Under the pieces are notes generated by a model, which made no database searches, was not told the DNA's origin, and was given only the letters and a program-made list of their open reading frames with translations. Shown here piece after piece: positions 38,286 through 50,699 of a stretch of DNA of 64,000 bases. The DNA lies in assembly GCA_022453515.1 (NCBI GenBank), contig JAJNNY010000020.1, forward strand, positions 601,087-665,086. The letters are read 5' to 3'. The DNA is from Astrocystis sublimbata. Taxonomy: Eukaryota; Ascomycota; Sordariomycetes; Xylariales; Xylariaceae. Position numbers and translations under genes: made by a program. How positions within the stretch are numbered: position 1 is the stretch's first letter; the number at the start of each line of letters is the position of its first letter.

Positions 38286-40066
38286 CTTGGGGATGTGACG
38301 GCAGCTATGTCTGTGATGGCACTAAGTCGTACAGGCTGGTTAGAAGCCGAGTGGTTGTTTTGATAAGTCGAGTAGGAAACGAGGAGTGTCGCTTTTCGAA
38401 TAAGACAAGATCGTGGGAACACTCGGGTCTTTCATGGAAAGCAAGTTTTGTAAGTCTGCACAACTCTATATATACCTGAATATAATACCGACACTCGACT
38501 ACCGAGATCTGGCTCGGCCCTTACGTATGTATACGTTACGTTGCAGTGTACAATTGTGCCATCTACAATGTCCCATGTGCTATGTGGCCGTCTCCCTAAC
38601 TAAACCTTCCAAGTTAGACCCGTCCCGGAAAATTTTGAGTCATGGTATACTTGCATCAAATCGCAGGATGTCAATACCAGCAGCTTGGTACTTCGCCCTG
38701 CCTGTTCGAAGGATTTAGTCCCAATTATGGCCCCCCGAATGCGGACCCGGAACTAGGAGATCGCCAGGGCAGGGCGCCGGATCGTCGACTGCATCGCGGA
38801 GTCACACTACTCGGCAGGGGCACGGTCTTTCCCCGATTATACAACCGTCCATTCACCTTAAGCTATAGCTTATAACCTAACACATGCTCGATTGAAGAGC
38901 GACCATGATCTCCCGAGGCCAGTTGCCCATCGCAGAAGACACACGTGTCACACTGCCAGATTCGAACCAACCAACCACCAATTCCCCGAGTATCATTCGC
39001 GTTGCACGTCCATCTCATAGCTCCGGGTAGGTAGACGGTAGCTAAGCTAGCAGCACACGTAACGTACGCATACGGAATGAACCCTCGGGTCCGGACCTTT
39101 TACACGTAGATCAAGTCATACATACACACACGCACAAGTCTAAGTCTGTGTGAGGCTGGGTGCGATCGGGACAATAACTCTCCTAGCCTCTTCCCCGATC
39201 TTGTTTACGTACTAGTATAGCCAGGGTAGTCAGGTATACGAAAGCGGGGTTAGCAACTGGATGGGACAAGAACAAGACAAGCGAGGCTATTCGCAGATTG
39301 GCGACGGCGACGAAAGCGAATCCATTTCGGACTCCGATCTAATAGGGGTGCAAGTGGAAAGCTTGATGACTTTCAATTGGTTATTTATCATTGGTAGAAG
39401 CTGAAGCTGGAGCGCCGACCGGCCGGCACTCCTAGCGCTCAGGTTACAGATTGATTGAGTCACTTGTCGGGACAACATTCGACCTAGGTGCATTGCTAGT
39501 TGGCACTAACTTAACTAGCTCAGCTCATCTTAAACGTAGTGTCTTGTCTTGTCTGTCACTCTGAGACTAGAAATGGTTGTTGATGTTCAGACTTCAATCA
39601 CCATATTGAAAAAAAGAGAAATTAGGTTAGAGACTTCATCAACAAGCCCATTCATGCATTCATTGCGTTGGTATGGAGTCTCAGTGCGGCCTGTAGCTTG
39701 CATCGTCACGAATCCTCACAGCTCGGAGAGAGAGGGCGTCGGTCGGTCATACTGAGGTGGTGGGGGGGAGGGGGGCAAGAGAGACCGATTCAAACACGCT
39801 CTTGTCTTTACATTCAGCTATTTTCTCATGCAGGTGGCTGGCTATCGAACACCTCCCTGGCGCGTGTAAAAGATATCGGTGTGTGAGGGAGGAGCATATT
39901 CATCGTGGTTCTCTTGACACACGTCCATTGTACGTACATTCATTACCCAAATAGGTACCTGCTTTTCCCCTGAAATGACGATGTGGTGTACAATTCGCCG
40001 CGTTCTATATCTAACCTTCGCCCACCCAATGCAGCCCTATCATGCAGCCCGGATACAGAAAATCAG
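38286..40066. other. Intergenic, 1.8 kb, upstream of LEU4 and downstream of tRNase Z
   Basis: Contains the LEU4 promoter and the 3' flank of the tRNase Z gene. A run of G-rich sequence lies near 39760-39775. Short frames only, none convincing. Confidence 0.5.
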
Positions 40067-43015
40067 CTACTCATTAGTTATCATCCCATTTTTTGGATCC
40101 TCGAAAAGCTTCTGTAAGGTGGGCAGGAATGCCTGCGCATGCCGAAATTCTCCGAGCTTAACACGCATGTAATCGAAAGCGACCAGTATAACCTCATCTG
40201 CTTTCGCCTTCTCCTCGTCTGTAGCATCGGGTCGAATCTCAAAGCGTTGCTCCATGATTGGTATCTTCTGATACCGTTGTGAGAAATGTGTCAATAGGAT
40301 CCTCCTGGCACCCATCTGGCGCCCCACGCCGATGGCTTCCGACATAGTCGAGTGCTTCTTCGCCTTCGCGTCGCTCAGCATGTCGTCGTCGAACGTGCTC
40401 TCGTGGATCAGTATCGTCGTGCCCTGACCGATGCGCGCAAAATCCGTGCTCGGCCGGCAGTCGCCCGAGTACGAGATCTTCAGGCCCGAAGGGAACGTGA
40501 AGGACGTCGCCAGCGAGCCGTAGCAGTGTTTCACCCAACAAGCTTCGATTTTCTCTAGACCGAATGCCTTCTTTTCCTCTGTGTCAAATATACAGGGTTC
40601 GAGGGTTATCGACGCTTTGTCACTTGCCTTGCGGTTCATGCTAACCAGCACGAGGCGCTTGAAACCATATTCCTCTACATCGGCGTATTCGACGAGCCAA
40701 TCGAGCATGTGACTGTGAGAGGCAACGACAAGCTTGGCAGATGGCATGTCTTTCGATGTTTCTTCATGCCATGCTTTGATGACCGAGGCAGTGCCCAGGT
40801 GATGGTCCGCGTGGAGATGGCTGATCCATATCACTTTAAGATCTCGGAGGACGGAGGGCAACTCATCGCCGAAAACGCGGCGTAGCTGACCCAAGGTGTT
40901 CTCGCCCGCGTCAAATAGGTAGTTGCCAAAGCCTGGCACACGAACCAACGTTGCAGAAACGTTGCGATACTTGGAAGGTGCCGATGAGCCAGTGCCAAGC
41001 GAGATGATTTCGGCATCCCTATTGGGAATGTCAACCTCGGCTTTCTCAACTTTGGCGAGCCAATCTCGATTGTTGATCTTGCGGCTTGCCTTGGCCGCCA
41101 TGTCTAGGACCTTTGGGTGGAAATTGTTTCGGGCAAGTTTCTCAATATCCGGAAACGGTACTATTTTCTCATCCTGATGTATGTATGTTGGTGCGAACTG
41201 GACAGTCTTCCCAGTACGGGCAATTTCATAGGCGGGGGACTCGGTGATTTTAGTTCCCGAGATGGACAGCTCGTTGCTGTGGGCGGGTAAAGGGAAGCGG
41301 TCGGCATCGATGCATCGCAACTTGAAGGCTTGTGTGGCGACAGATTCTAGCGCAATCATGTTGGGGGATGTTTCGGGGGAGGTAACGACGTGCTTGAGCG
41401 AGGACATGCGCTGCATGAAGTCTTGCACACGTGTGTCATTGACAACACCACTTCCTAGAATCCAGTAGATGACTTTGACACCATCCATTATTTTCTCATC
41501 CGCCCATTCGGGCCGATTGACCAAGGCGTTGATGTAGGAAACATCTGGCAGATCAGCGATGGCGAAGCCGGCGCCAGTGACGGTCTCGCCAAGAACCATA
41601 TCCGGGGTCACCACGTTTCCATCCTTGCCAGTGACGCTCTGCCCATTCGCGAGGTGTTTAAAGTTAGTTACTTCCACGCCCAGTTCCACGGCTGCTTGGC
41701 GATTGAACTTGCCCCGCCGATCGCGCCCCTTGACGATATAGCACAAGGATTGCTCTGCTGGCTCGGTCCGAGGCAGTGACGTGACAGACGCGCTAGGCCA
41801 CGGTTGCCGAACCAGTACGGGAATATCAGGCACTTCGACGCCGGGACCAGGCATGGGGCCTGTGTATACTTGCAAGTGGCCGTTCTCGCGCACGAAAAGC
41901 TTAGCCGGCAAGGCAGCTCGGTGCAGCGTCGTCTCAACGAGTGCATCAATAGTCCAGTCCGAGTCGAACATTTGCTTCACTACGGTTTCTTTGAGTTTCA
42001 AGCCTTCAGAATCCCGACTGGACGTCGCCGTCAGAGGGTCTGATTCGGTATCATGTTTGGAATCTTGGTTGAACTCTTCGTGGCTGCGTTTGCGAGAGGA
42101 GGCGTTTGGTGATCCTTTCGGATCGGCTCCGACAACCATATACCACACATTTATGTTGTCGTCTTTCCAGTCGGGTTCTTGATCGTACGTGCCACAGGCT
42201 CGAGTGGCACGGGAGTCGTGCTGGACTTCGAGGGGCCTGAGAGGGACGCCCTGGCGGAAGATGAAGCGGCGTGCTGTGGCGAGCATGTGGGTTATGTTCT
42301 TGCCGGCGTGGATGTTCAGGTTCGGCACGGGCAAGTTCGGTTTGGATCCGTTGAGCTTTCCGGCGGAGGTGAGGATGTCGGCGATGGTGAGTACGAAGCC
42401 GAAGAGACCGCCGACATTGTCCCATTGGACGCGGCCGGAGAGGAAGATATTGCCGACTTTGCTCATGGTCAGCTTCCGCTGGATAAAGGCGCGCTGGGTT
42501 CCCTCGGCGACACGGCCGAAGACATAGCGCTGGTCGTCGAAATGGAGCAGGAGGCTGGTGCCATTAGTGTCGGCGGTGGGCGTGGTGGTGAGCTGGACGT
42601 AGTTCAACATCTTGGTGCCAAAGGTGTTGAGCCGCCGCGGAGAGGTCGGAAGCGGGACTCCGGGGGACTGGTCGTGGCAAAGCAGAAACTGGACTTTGCG
42701 GGCCTTGTAATTGCCCTCGGCGCCAGGGACGGAGGCGGGAAGATTGACGATGGATGTGTGTTGGGTCCGGAGGACGGAACTCACGGCAACGTCGTCGAAG
42801 AATGCGGGGCTGGGCACCCGGACCTTCGCAAAGCCAGACCTGAAGGCCTTATCGGGAGGTGGCGATGGGCGGTAATATGCTTTGTTTGGTGGTTTTGTTG
42901 TTGACTGCTGTGTGTATGGTGGTGGTGATGGTGGTGGCCGACGTGGACTTCGAGGTGGTTTAGATGCGACGGTTTTCGGCGTCGTCCTGGCTAACACGCC
43001 ATGTGTTCTATTCAT
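40067..43015 (-). CDS. TRZ1: tRNase Z, long form (ELAC2/Trz1-type tRNA 3' endonuclease)
   Basis: Single exon, 982 residues, within the usual range for fungal long tRNase Z. The N-terminal half is a degenerate metallo-beta-lactamase domain (from about residue 136, MLNYVQLTTTPTADTNG, with FGRVAEGTQRAFIQRKL). The active C-terminal half contains GTGSSAPSKYRNVSATLV near residue 675 (the PxKxRN-type motif), SHLHADHHLG near residue 730 (HxHxDH metal site), ISYSGDCRPS, LIHESTFDD and RILLTHFSQRY, so all metal ligands are present. It removes 3' trailers from precursor tRNAs in nucleus and mitochondria. Residues 1-70 are basic and Pro/Thr-rich (MNRTHGVLARTTPKTVASK), compatible with a mitochondrial presequence; internal Met starts could give a nuclear form. 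Two proteins from one gene is inference. Confidence 0.93.
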   Translation of the reverse strand: MNRTHGVLARTTPKTVASKPPRSPRRPPPSPPPYTQQSTTKPPNKAYYRPSPPPDKAFRSGFAKVRVPSPAFFDDVAVSSVLRTQHTSIVNLPASVPGAEGNYKARKVQFLLCHDQSPGVPLPTSPRRLNTFGTKMLNYVQLTTTPTADTNGTSLLLHFDDQRYVFGRVAEGTQRAFIQRKLTMSKVGNIFLSGRVQWDNVGGLFGFVLTIADILTSAGKLNGSKPNLPVPNLNIHAGKNITHMLATARRFIFRQGVPLRPLEVQHDSRATRACGTYDQEPDWKDDNINVWYMVVGADPKGSPNASSRKRSHEEFNQDSKHDTESDPLTATSSRDSEGLKLKETVVKQMFDSDWTIDALVETTLHRAALPAKLFVRENGHLQVYTGPMPGPGVEVPDIPVLVRQPWPSASVTSLPRTEPAEQSLCYIVKGRDRRGKFNRQAAVELGVEVTNFKHLANGQSVTGKDGNVVTPDMVLGETVTGAGFAIADLPDVSYINALVNRPEWADEKIMDGVKVIYWILGSGVVNDTRVQDFMQRMSSLKHVVTSPETSPNMIALESVATQAFKLRCIDADRFPLPAHSNELSISGTKITESPAYEIARTGKTVQFAPTYIHQDEKIVPFPDIEKLARNNFHPKVLDMAAKASRKINNRDWLAKVEKAEVDIPNRDAEIISLGTGSSAPSKYRNVSATLVRVPGFGNYLFDAGENTLGQLRRVFGDELPSVLRDLKVIWISHLHADHHLGTASVIKAWHEETSKDMPSAKLVVASHSHMLDWLVEYADVEEYGFKRLVLVSMNRKASDKASITLEPCIFDTEEKKAFGLEKIEACWVKHCYGSLATSFTFPSGLKISYSGDCRPSTDFARIGQGTTILIHESTFDDDMLSDAKAKKHSTMSEAIGVGRQMGARRILLTHFSQRYQKIPIMEQRFEIRPDATDEEKAKADEVILVAFDYMRVKLGEFRHAQAFLPTLQKLFEDPKNGMITNE

Positions 43016-43873
43016 CGAGGGTCAATTGGGTGCCGGGATCCGGGAACGCATGGCTGGTTGTCGTCTCACGGCGTGAGTCACAACTGTATTTGTTGCGTTT
43101 CTGCCGTCGAAAGCTGTAAATTTGGTCTTGCGACAGGCGAAGACAGCCCACTCCGCCGTTATCGCCGCCATATCTGCCGTATCTGCCATGCCAAGTAATC
43201 TTATCGCCTAGACCGTCATACAGTGTAGCTGCGTACGAATATCATACCAGTCTACTGTAGCTCGGGTTGACCCCTCCAAACCTCGCAACTCAATCAACCC
43301 ATGAAAGTCAAACATGCTTAGGTACTTATTGTCTTTTCATTGCATGGGAAATCATGCGAGAACTTGATTGTTGAATCCATGATGTGAGTTCTCGTATATT
43401 TTTAAACACAAATCTTCATTTTCACATGTTATTTTCTTTTCTTTTTTCTCTTTTGCCACGAACTAAGTCACAGATGCAGGAAATTAGAAGGTGGATGTGA
43501 CAGAAATCTTTAGAATAACATCTATAAAATGAACAAGTGCATTTCTAATTTAGGCACACATAACATAGTAAAACAAAGCAAAAGTCTTTTATTGGGGTAT
43601 CTATTTATTCATTCCATGGTATTACTGGTAGAACATAAGCTATGTACCTATTTAGGATGTCGTGTGCTTCGTTGCCATCATTGCCACCAAAATCCCATCG
43701 CGCAGAGAGAACAAGGCCGTGAAAAACGCAAACCCAGTAAAGAAAGACAAACGGGAAATGATTAAGGGCAGGTAGGTAATATTAGAAAAAGACATTGGCG
43801 CGCGCGCGCACGTCCATGTGTATGTTGCGTTGCGCTACGATGTTCTTGTGTGAGTGAAAGAAAGCACAGCCGT
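43016..43873. other. Intergenic between tRNase Z and small membrane protein genes
   Basis: About 860 bp, AT-rich in 43320-43620. A CGCGCGCGCGC run lies near 43798. No supported gene. Confidence 0.5.
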
Positions 43874-44298
43874 CTAGCTCTTCACGCGCCTCCCGACGGG
43901 CGCCGTGCCCTGGCGCTGCGTGTACAGGATGTAGCCGAAGACGAGGGCGGCGATGGTGCCGAGGATGAAGAAGTTGTCTGTGGGTTTGTTGCGCTGGGTT
44001 AGCGTGTCTCCTTTCCCTATTCTTTTCCCTTTCCCCCATTTTGATATAAAACGGTAGATATAGTATGCGGGGACATGGGGATGTGAGGTGTAGAGTAGAG
44101 TAGAGAAGAGAGGCGAAGAGGAGGAAACTCACGAATGGCGAAACCCAAAGTGCCCTCGATAAAGTTCACACAGCCTGTGAACACGCCGACGACGGCGTCG
44201 ATGCAGAAGCCGAACAGGTGCAGGATGCCGGCGAAGATGCCGCGGATCGTCTCGACGATCGACTCGAAGAGGTGTGCAATTCCGGATGCGACGCCCAT
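43874..44298 (-). CDS. Small membrane protein, 89 residues, unknown function
   Basis: Exons 44298-44133 and 43977-43874 (donor GTGAGT, acceptor CCACAG) give 89 residues. The start ATG opens MGVASGIAHLFESIVETIRG. The protein is almost wholly hydrophobic or amphipathic: an N-terminal stretch with repeated Phe/Ile/Gly (about residues 10-55, including FAGILHLFGFCIDAVVGVF) and a C-terminal membrane helix spanning the exon join (FFILGTIAALVFGYILY). It ends in a basic tail, QRQGTAPVGRRVKS. The intron removes a frame that runs into a stop-rich leader, and the spliced product is far more regular. Short fungal proteins of this type exist but I cannot name a family. Position of the basic tail suggests a cytosolic C-terminus (inference). 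Confidence 0.72.
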
Positions 44299-46397
44299 GG
44301 TGACTTGTTTGACTCGCGGATGCGCGTTTCGTGCAGGCGAAAAATCAGATGTTGGGTTTGGATTGTCGTTTGACGCTGGGTTCTGCGAATGTGTGTAGAG
44401 ATCGTGCAGGTTTGCGCTGATGCGATTCGGTTTGTATGTTTGGTGTTGTAGTCTTCAGATGATGTGTGTGTGTGAGTGTGTAGGTCGATTAGGTATGGAG
44501 AGCTATCTTGCTCAAGGTCAATCTGTAGGGTTTTATCTACCTGAGGACGGAAGAGGTGTTTCTTTATTAATGATTGATTGAATATTGCGAGAGAGAGAGA
44601 GAGAGAGAGAGAGAGCAGTCAGAAACAATAAAACTTCCGAGAAATTAGAGACTCCTACATAAAGACATCTAAGACGACTGCCATCTACGTCAGTCCCTTG
44701 GAACCTTATCCTAGGACTTAGCACAACTTGATTCCTCCCCAAACAAGGCACGCAACACAATAGCTACCTCAGCTGTCTGCTTACAGTACATAGACAGGTA
44801 CTACTGGTAGTAGACAACGGATTCTCCAAAGACAATCGCTTCAATCGACCAAGTCAATCAAATCAATCAATCAAAAAGCTCGCTGAGCGTTTGCTCCGGT
44901 CACACGCACAAATCAGATCCCAGCGCGGCGGACAAAGGTGATCTTTCCATCGATGACGAACGCTGTGGCTTATGGTGTGGTGATGTCATCTGTCATCACC
45001 GAGCGCCTGTTACTTGCTGGCTAGCGGTGGCGGAAGGATGTGGCTAGAGGGTTTGCGTAGGCGAGGTAGATAATTCTTTGACCAGTGATTGATTGGGCGA
45101 GGTTACATGTGCTGATTGGAATACCTCTCTACTGGATGAGGAAATGGAAAGAGTGTTTCTAGAATCTTGATTGGCTGCTAACTTCTCCCTTCCGTCTTGA
45201 GTGTAGAACTGGAAGGTATCGCGGCAGATCTAGTCAATGCCGGCACAGCAGAGCAACATTACACGTCGCAAGACAAGTCCTCACACACATCCTACACACT
45301 TATAAAAGCGATATATGCGTGATCACAATAAGTCAGGTAGGTATATCGATACAAGTAGCCTGCCGCCGCCGCCGCCGCAATGCATTAAAAACATCCATTG
45401 ATTATTCAACTATATACAGAATGCTTTCTTGCTCACCCACTCACTCACTCACTCACACTTCCACAACTACACCTTTCTACTTCCTCTCCCCTTCTCTCCT
45501 TCTCTCCCCCAATCTTCTTTTCCCCTCCTCTCTCCCCCTCTCTCTTCATCTCCAACAATTCCCAGGGCCTCAGCCCTGCATATACAAGCTTCCCCTCTCC
45601 CTCTCCATATACAATGCAATGCAGAAAAGTGCACATTCCGTGTGCAGAGACGAAATGCAGTAGGTAGGTAGAAAACCAATACACCATCTTGAGTGTCCGG
45701 TGTCTGCTTATATCTATTGTTCTCATCCAAGGAGGACAGACAAACAGAAAGACAGACAGACAAATGAATCGGTAGGTAGGCCAGCAGCGAAGCGGTAGAT
45801 CTAGGTCGATAAGTAGGTATCTGAATCCCATCCTGACCTTACAAGCCTGGCCGATCAGATCAGATCAGCGCAAGCTGTCGCGCGGCGGACACAAGCAGTG
45901 ACGGTAACCTCACCCGACCAATCCAAGGGATAGTTTCCCTCAACGGGGCGTCGGCATTTAGAAGGTAGCGGTAGCGGTAGTAGTAGTAGTAAAAAAATTA
46001 CATGCTGTCAAGCAGAGGAGTGTAGTGGCACGCCGTTTGGCTTGCCCAGTAACCCCGAGGGACGTAGGTAGGCAAGTAAGCAAGTCTACCTACCTACCAG
46101 CCGGGCGAATCTTTCATCTTGCTTGCACCGGGCAAGAACAAGCATGTTGATTCACCACATAACAGATCGATGTGGCGACAACAGAAGGGAGGTAGGTAAC
46201 ACAAAACACAAATGAGAATGCAGTGTGTATCACCGTCGCGGAAAAGCACGCTTCGGATTACGAAGACACGAGGCTAGGCTGGAGAAATAAAACACTGGGT
46301 AGGGGGTATCTGTTCGTGAATGAGAAGATGATGAGGGACGAAATGGCCCAAGTCGTGAAAAGCAGGTAGGCCATGTGCGTATGCATTATAAGCACGT
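44299..46397. other. Intergenic, 2.1 kb, with several simple repeats
   Basis: Promoter side of the small membrane protein gene and 3' flank of the ADF-H-like gene. Includes GA x13 (44589-44615), a CCG repeat near 45363-45377, ACTC repeats near 45438-45456, CT-rich DNA at 45480-45610 and GGTAGC/GTA repeats near 45966-45992. TAGGTAGG and TACCTACC motifs near 46066-46098. No supported gene. Confidence 0.5.
44589..44615. repeat. (GA)13 microsatellite
   Basis: Uninterrupted GA dinucleotides. Confidence 0.9.
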
Positions 46398-49300
46398 CTA
46401 GTTCGCATGGTTTTGGTGTGCCTCTTGAAGAGCTGTTCATCGGGTCAGTTATCGTACTGCATTTGCACTTGACAGGAAACGGAAAGGTTGAGACATACTG
46501 CGTAAGACGTTCTGCTGCTCGCCGCGGTCACCACAAGCAATCTGCAGGCTGGAGCCCTCGATAAAGTCCAACACGACACTATTCGGCAGCTCCTGGATCT
46601 CCACATCCGGGATATACGGCTTGCGGAATTCGCCGAGGTAGAAGCGCTTGGTACCGACTTGCTCCTTGACCTTCTTCGCGCCACCCTGGACGGTGCTGAG
46701 GAACAAGAAGCCCTGCGCGTCAAGGCACATACTGCGGCGCTTCCAGAGCAGGTTGTCGGGGAACTGGACGTTGACGTCGCCCATGAAGGCCACGATTGTC
46801 GGCGAGGAAATCGATTGCTTCTTGGCGGCGGCAGTGCGCGCCGCCGCAGCAGCCTTCTCCATCTGATCCGTGTCCTCCTCGGCCACGGTGGGCGAGATGC
46901 TCGCACTGCCAGCCTTGCGGCCGCCGAATGAGCTCGACAACCGGCGCATGAACCGCGATGCACGGCCCTTGGGCTTCTTGTCGCTTAGCGACTTGTCGTC
47001 CTCGGCAGAGCTGTGATCGCTAATGCGGGATGATGATCTTGTGGCGCCTGATACCGATTCGTTGTCCCTGTCGCGGGTAAACGAAGACCGACGGCTAGAG
47101 GTAGACAATCGTCGTACATAATTGACGGCATTATGATGAGCCGAAGGGGGACGGCTAGGGGAGCGAACGGACTCTGGCCCGGGAGATGAGACTGCCACAT
47201 TATCGGTCGACTTGTTGCCCAGAGAGGTGTGCTCTTTGATGAAGCTCTTCATCTTACTGATAGACGATCGTCGCTTAGCTTGTTTCTCAGCAGGCTGGGT
47301 TACGAGCTCCTGCTCATTCAATGCGGAAGCGCTAGTCTGCGGCCTCTCGAGAAGCGGCGGCCTTTCTGTTGAAGGTCTGGGGTTCACAGACTGTGCCCTG
47401 TGGACATCCACAAGCAGTGTGGATTGCCGGTATTGCGTGGGTGCACTATCACCACCATTTCGGGCTGCATTGACGGAGTTGCTGTAGGGCGAGGTTGTGC
47501 TGCGGATGATACGAGCCGTGACCTGGATGGATTCGGGTCGCCCGCGAGGTGCGCTCTGTCCCTCAAACATGCTCAATCGACTGGCGACCGAGCCAGACCT
47601 TTCCCGGGTCGAACCACGAGCGTCAGGCGTGGAGTCTCGCGATCTTTCAGGCGTTGGGGGTGCGCGTGTGAGAGACTCAGCGCGGTCCACGACCGAGTTT
47701 CTGGATGGCTCTCTCGTGCTTTGTTTTCGGACGGTGAAGAAGGTGGAAGAAGGCGTCGCAGGCCTGGGCCGCTCTTCGTTGGGGTTGCCGGACAAAGCCT
47801 CCAGCGCCTTGATGCGCTGTGATATGCTTGATCCCACGTTACCTTTCTTCGACTGCATGCTGGCGTTGGATGTAGTGCGAGAGAGACCGTTCCCGAAGGC
47901 GGCGCTACCGGTCGATACACTTCTAGGGGTGTTGGCCTGAGTCATGTCCACAGGCATGAGGTGAGAGCCACGCATGGGATTGGATGCAGCACGAGGTAGA
48001 CGACCGTCTCTTGATGGCGAAGTGATCGAATTCGGAAAAACAGGAGTGATGGGCGACTTAGAAACGAGGATTGGCCTTGCTTGCTGCACAGTAGCGCTCT
48101 GCAGTTCTTCCATCAACGCATCGTCGTCAAATGGATCGGACTGATCAATATGAGCATCACCTTTAGCCGGCCAAGATGTAGAGATGGGTTCAACGGAAAC
48201 CTTCTGTCTTAGTGGCTTCGGAGGCGAAGCCAAAAATATCTCAGGCCCAGTCTTGTGTGGTATGTCCGGCTTCTTGAATTCGCTATCGGTCGCAGGAGTC
48301 GGGAGAGGTGTGGTCTGGGTCTGGGTAGGAGGGGCGGACTCTGTAGGAATGTCGACGTCTTGTCTGGAGAACTTGGATTTGAGGCTCGGAGTAGTCGGTG
48401 AGGTTGACGAAGTAGAAGATTTGGTCTCGATGGAGGTGGATTGTATTACAGGGACGTCGAGCTCCACTTTCGAAACGTCGGTACCAGATTCCTGGTCAGC
48501 TGGATGCTCAACAGGAACATCAGCCGTGGCCTTGACGCTGCCAGAATCTGCGTTTTCGGTATTTGTTAATGTTTCGTCGGACCTACTGGCAGCGCGCAAA
48601 GTCGATTGTGAATTGGCATCAGGAGTCAAGTCGGCAGGTTCTGTTGTTCTAATGGCAGTGGCCTCTGTCGATTGCGGGATGTTTGGATCGCTCCCTGGAA
48701 TTGGATGGGATTCCTCAGCATCTTTTGTGGACTTGTCGCTCGAGACATTGGGGTCGATTGTTCCAGATTTTGGCGCATCCACAGTCTCAATGCCGCTCTG
48801 CTCTTCTGGACCATTCTGCATGTCGGGGGTATTCGCAGCACCTGCGGCTTCCACCGCTTCCACCTTGGCTTCATCATTGACATCATTCTCAGCTTCCTTC
48901 GAAACTTGAACAGTCTCATCGGTGAGGTCGGACAGGGAAGAGGCCTTGGTGGAGTCACCAATACCCGTAGATGAGGCGGCACCGGGCGACGAGGGGTGTG
49001 AATCTAAGACAGCATCTCTAGACGGCGCGTCGGATTTCGTTGTCGGAGATACGGGCGAGTCAATAGCGCCATTGGTGGTTGTGGGGGCATGGCTGGCGGT
49101 ATCAATCTGGATAGAATGTAGCTTCGGGGATTCTGCACTAGCTCCTGCATCGGCAGTGTTGGCAGCAGGGAGTGTGTCCTTGGTTGGAGATGCCAATCCT
49201 CCCAACTTGGCGTCCATCAACCTCTTCTCCCTCAATTTCATAGCCTTCATAAGGCGAGCCTTTTCGGGCGTGATCTTGCCTTCGCGCGCGGGCGCCATCG

Positions 49301-50699
49301 AGTGTGAAGTCGATTTGGTGGAAGCTCCCGAGCTGGTGTTGGGTCGCTGGGGGAGTTGATCGTCACTGGAGGGTGACAATTGACCAAGTGCTGTGGGAGT
49401 GAGCGGGACCAAGGTCTCACTTTGTTCGTTCTCTTGTTTGCCTTTCTTCGACCCTTTGAAGAACTTGAACCCGGCTGGGAGTGCAGCTACAGGCCGGAAA
49501 TTCTCAGCGGTCGAGGGTCTCTTATGCGCATCGACTGACGGTCGTGGGCCAAGCTTGATCTTCCTCCCATTGCTGTAGGAGGTGGAGCTGCTATATACTT
49601 CGGGACGGGCGGACTGCGAAGACAGACGACGGTCGGAGTCGGACCTGGTGGGCGAACCAGGCTGGGGCGCTCCGGTGAAATCGGGAACGTTCTGGGTGGA
49701 GGCAGCAAAGGCGGTATCCAGCGGGTCGGTGATCTGCTGGGGGTCCAAAACAACCGGTGGTTCCGAGGCTGGAGGCGAGGCAGAATCTGTGTAGACGGAC
49801 GAAGTCTGGCGATCCTGTTCCTTGACGACTGACTTTCGCTTTCTGTCCCTTTCCTCCTCCTCTTCCTCCTCAGCGATCTCATTCAGCCTCCGCCTGCGCA
49901 GAGAGCTCGTGGAAGAGGATGAAGACCCGGAGGCGGCATGAAGCGAGCAGGCGGCGGAGAGCTTGCTATCCTTTAATTCCTTGGTCTCGCCAATCTCGAA
50001 GGTGGCATTATGGGAGAAGTGGTCGCAGATGGCGTTGAAGTGGACTGTCGCACGAGCTATGAAGAACGGACACAACCTCTGTTAGCATGGTTTCGCTATA
50101 AAGCTTTCGCTTGATGATGATGTGGGAATTGAGACCACCGGCCGGTGTTGCTGGGTGCGCGATATGACATACCTTGCACGAGCCTGGAGCAGTCCTCTGG
50201 GGTATACTTTATGATGACACTCTTGCCCCTATACTGTAGGAAGCCGTAGAGAGGCGAGGACTCGTCGTATTTTGCGACGTGGTCGCGGATGTCGGCAACA
50301 CCTCCATTCCCGCTGTCGAGGATGTCGACCTCATCGCGACTCGCGTACTTGAGAAGGAACCTGTGGCGAGCAGCGTGTCAGCGACATGAAGTCATACATG
50401 CGATTCAGTTATGGTGTCGCGGTCCAGTTCGCGGCAGGCTGCAAGCGACGGCTAAAGACTGTCAAGCGAGACGGGACCATCTGCAGCTCATTATACCATG
50501 TCGATAACCCTCAGCCGGATAGCCGGTAGCGATAGACGAGGATCTTATCAGGAATTGGGAAAGACAGGACGGGAAGGGGACGATGCGAGCAAGGGCACGA
50601 TGCGATGAGCGGGAGGGTGGCTTACCATCCAGCTGGCTCGGTGGTGGCGGCGTCGTGGGCTTCCTTGACCTTGACGTCGTCGAGCCCATTCAACGACAT
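46398..50699 (-). CDS. Large protein with ADF-H-like N-terminus, disordered middle and PH-like C-terminus
   Basis: Exons 50699-50626, 50360-50173, 50056-46499 and 46432-46398 give 1284 residues. Starts MSLNGLDDVKVKEAHDAA, continues GWFLLKYASRDEVDILDSG, then YGFLQYRGKSVIIKYTPEDC and VQARATVHFNAICDHF; this resembles an actin-depolymerising-factor homology domain (residues about 1-135), as in drebrin-like proteins. Next is SSSSTSSLRRRRL with a Glu run, then about 950 residues of Ser/Thr/Pro-rich low complexity with many SP sites. The last 150 residues, after a short Ala-rich helix (MEKAAAAARTAAAKK), form a compact beta-rich module (VNVQFPDNLLWKRRSMCL, TKRFYLGEFRKPYIPDVEIQ) ending TLQEAHQNHAN, compatible with a PH-like fold. 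The short last exon was chosen because it restores this conserved-looking end. Probably a cortical actin or membrane-associated scaffold; function inferred only. Confidence 0.82.

Noticed and set aside
42179..42904. 241-codon plus-strand frame opposite tRNase Z
   Set aside because: Gly/Glu-rich shadow of the conserved N-terminal tRNase Z coding sequence.
46450..46498. Alternative 42-base intron at the end of the ADF-H-like gene
   Set aside because: Too short for a usual fungal intron and gives an abrupt I-R-stop end; the downstream acceptor at 46433 gives a more regular C-terminus.
48184..48909. 241-codon plus-strand frame rich in Ser/Val
   Set aside because: Antisense to the disordered region of the ADF-H-like gene.
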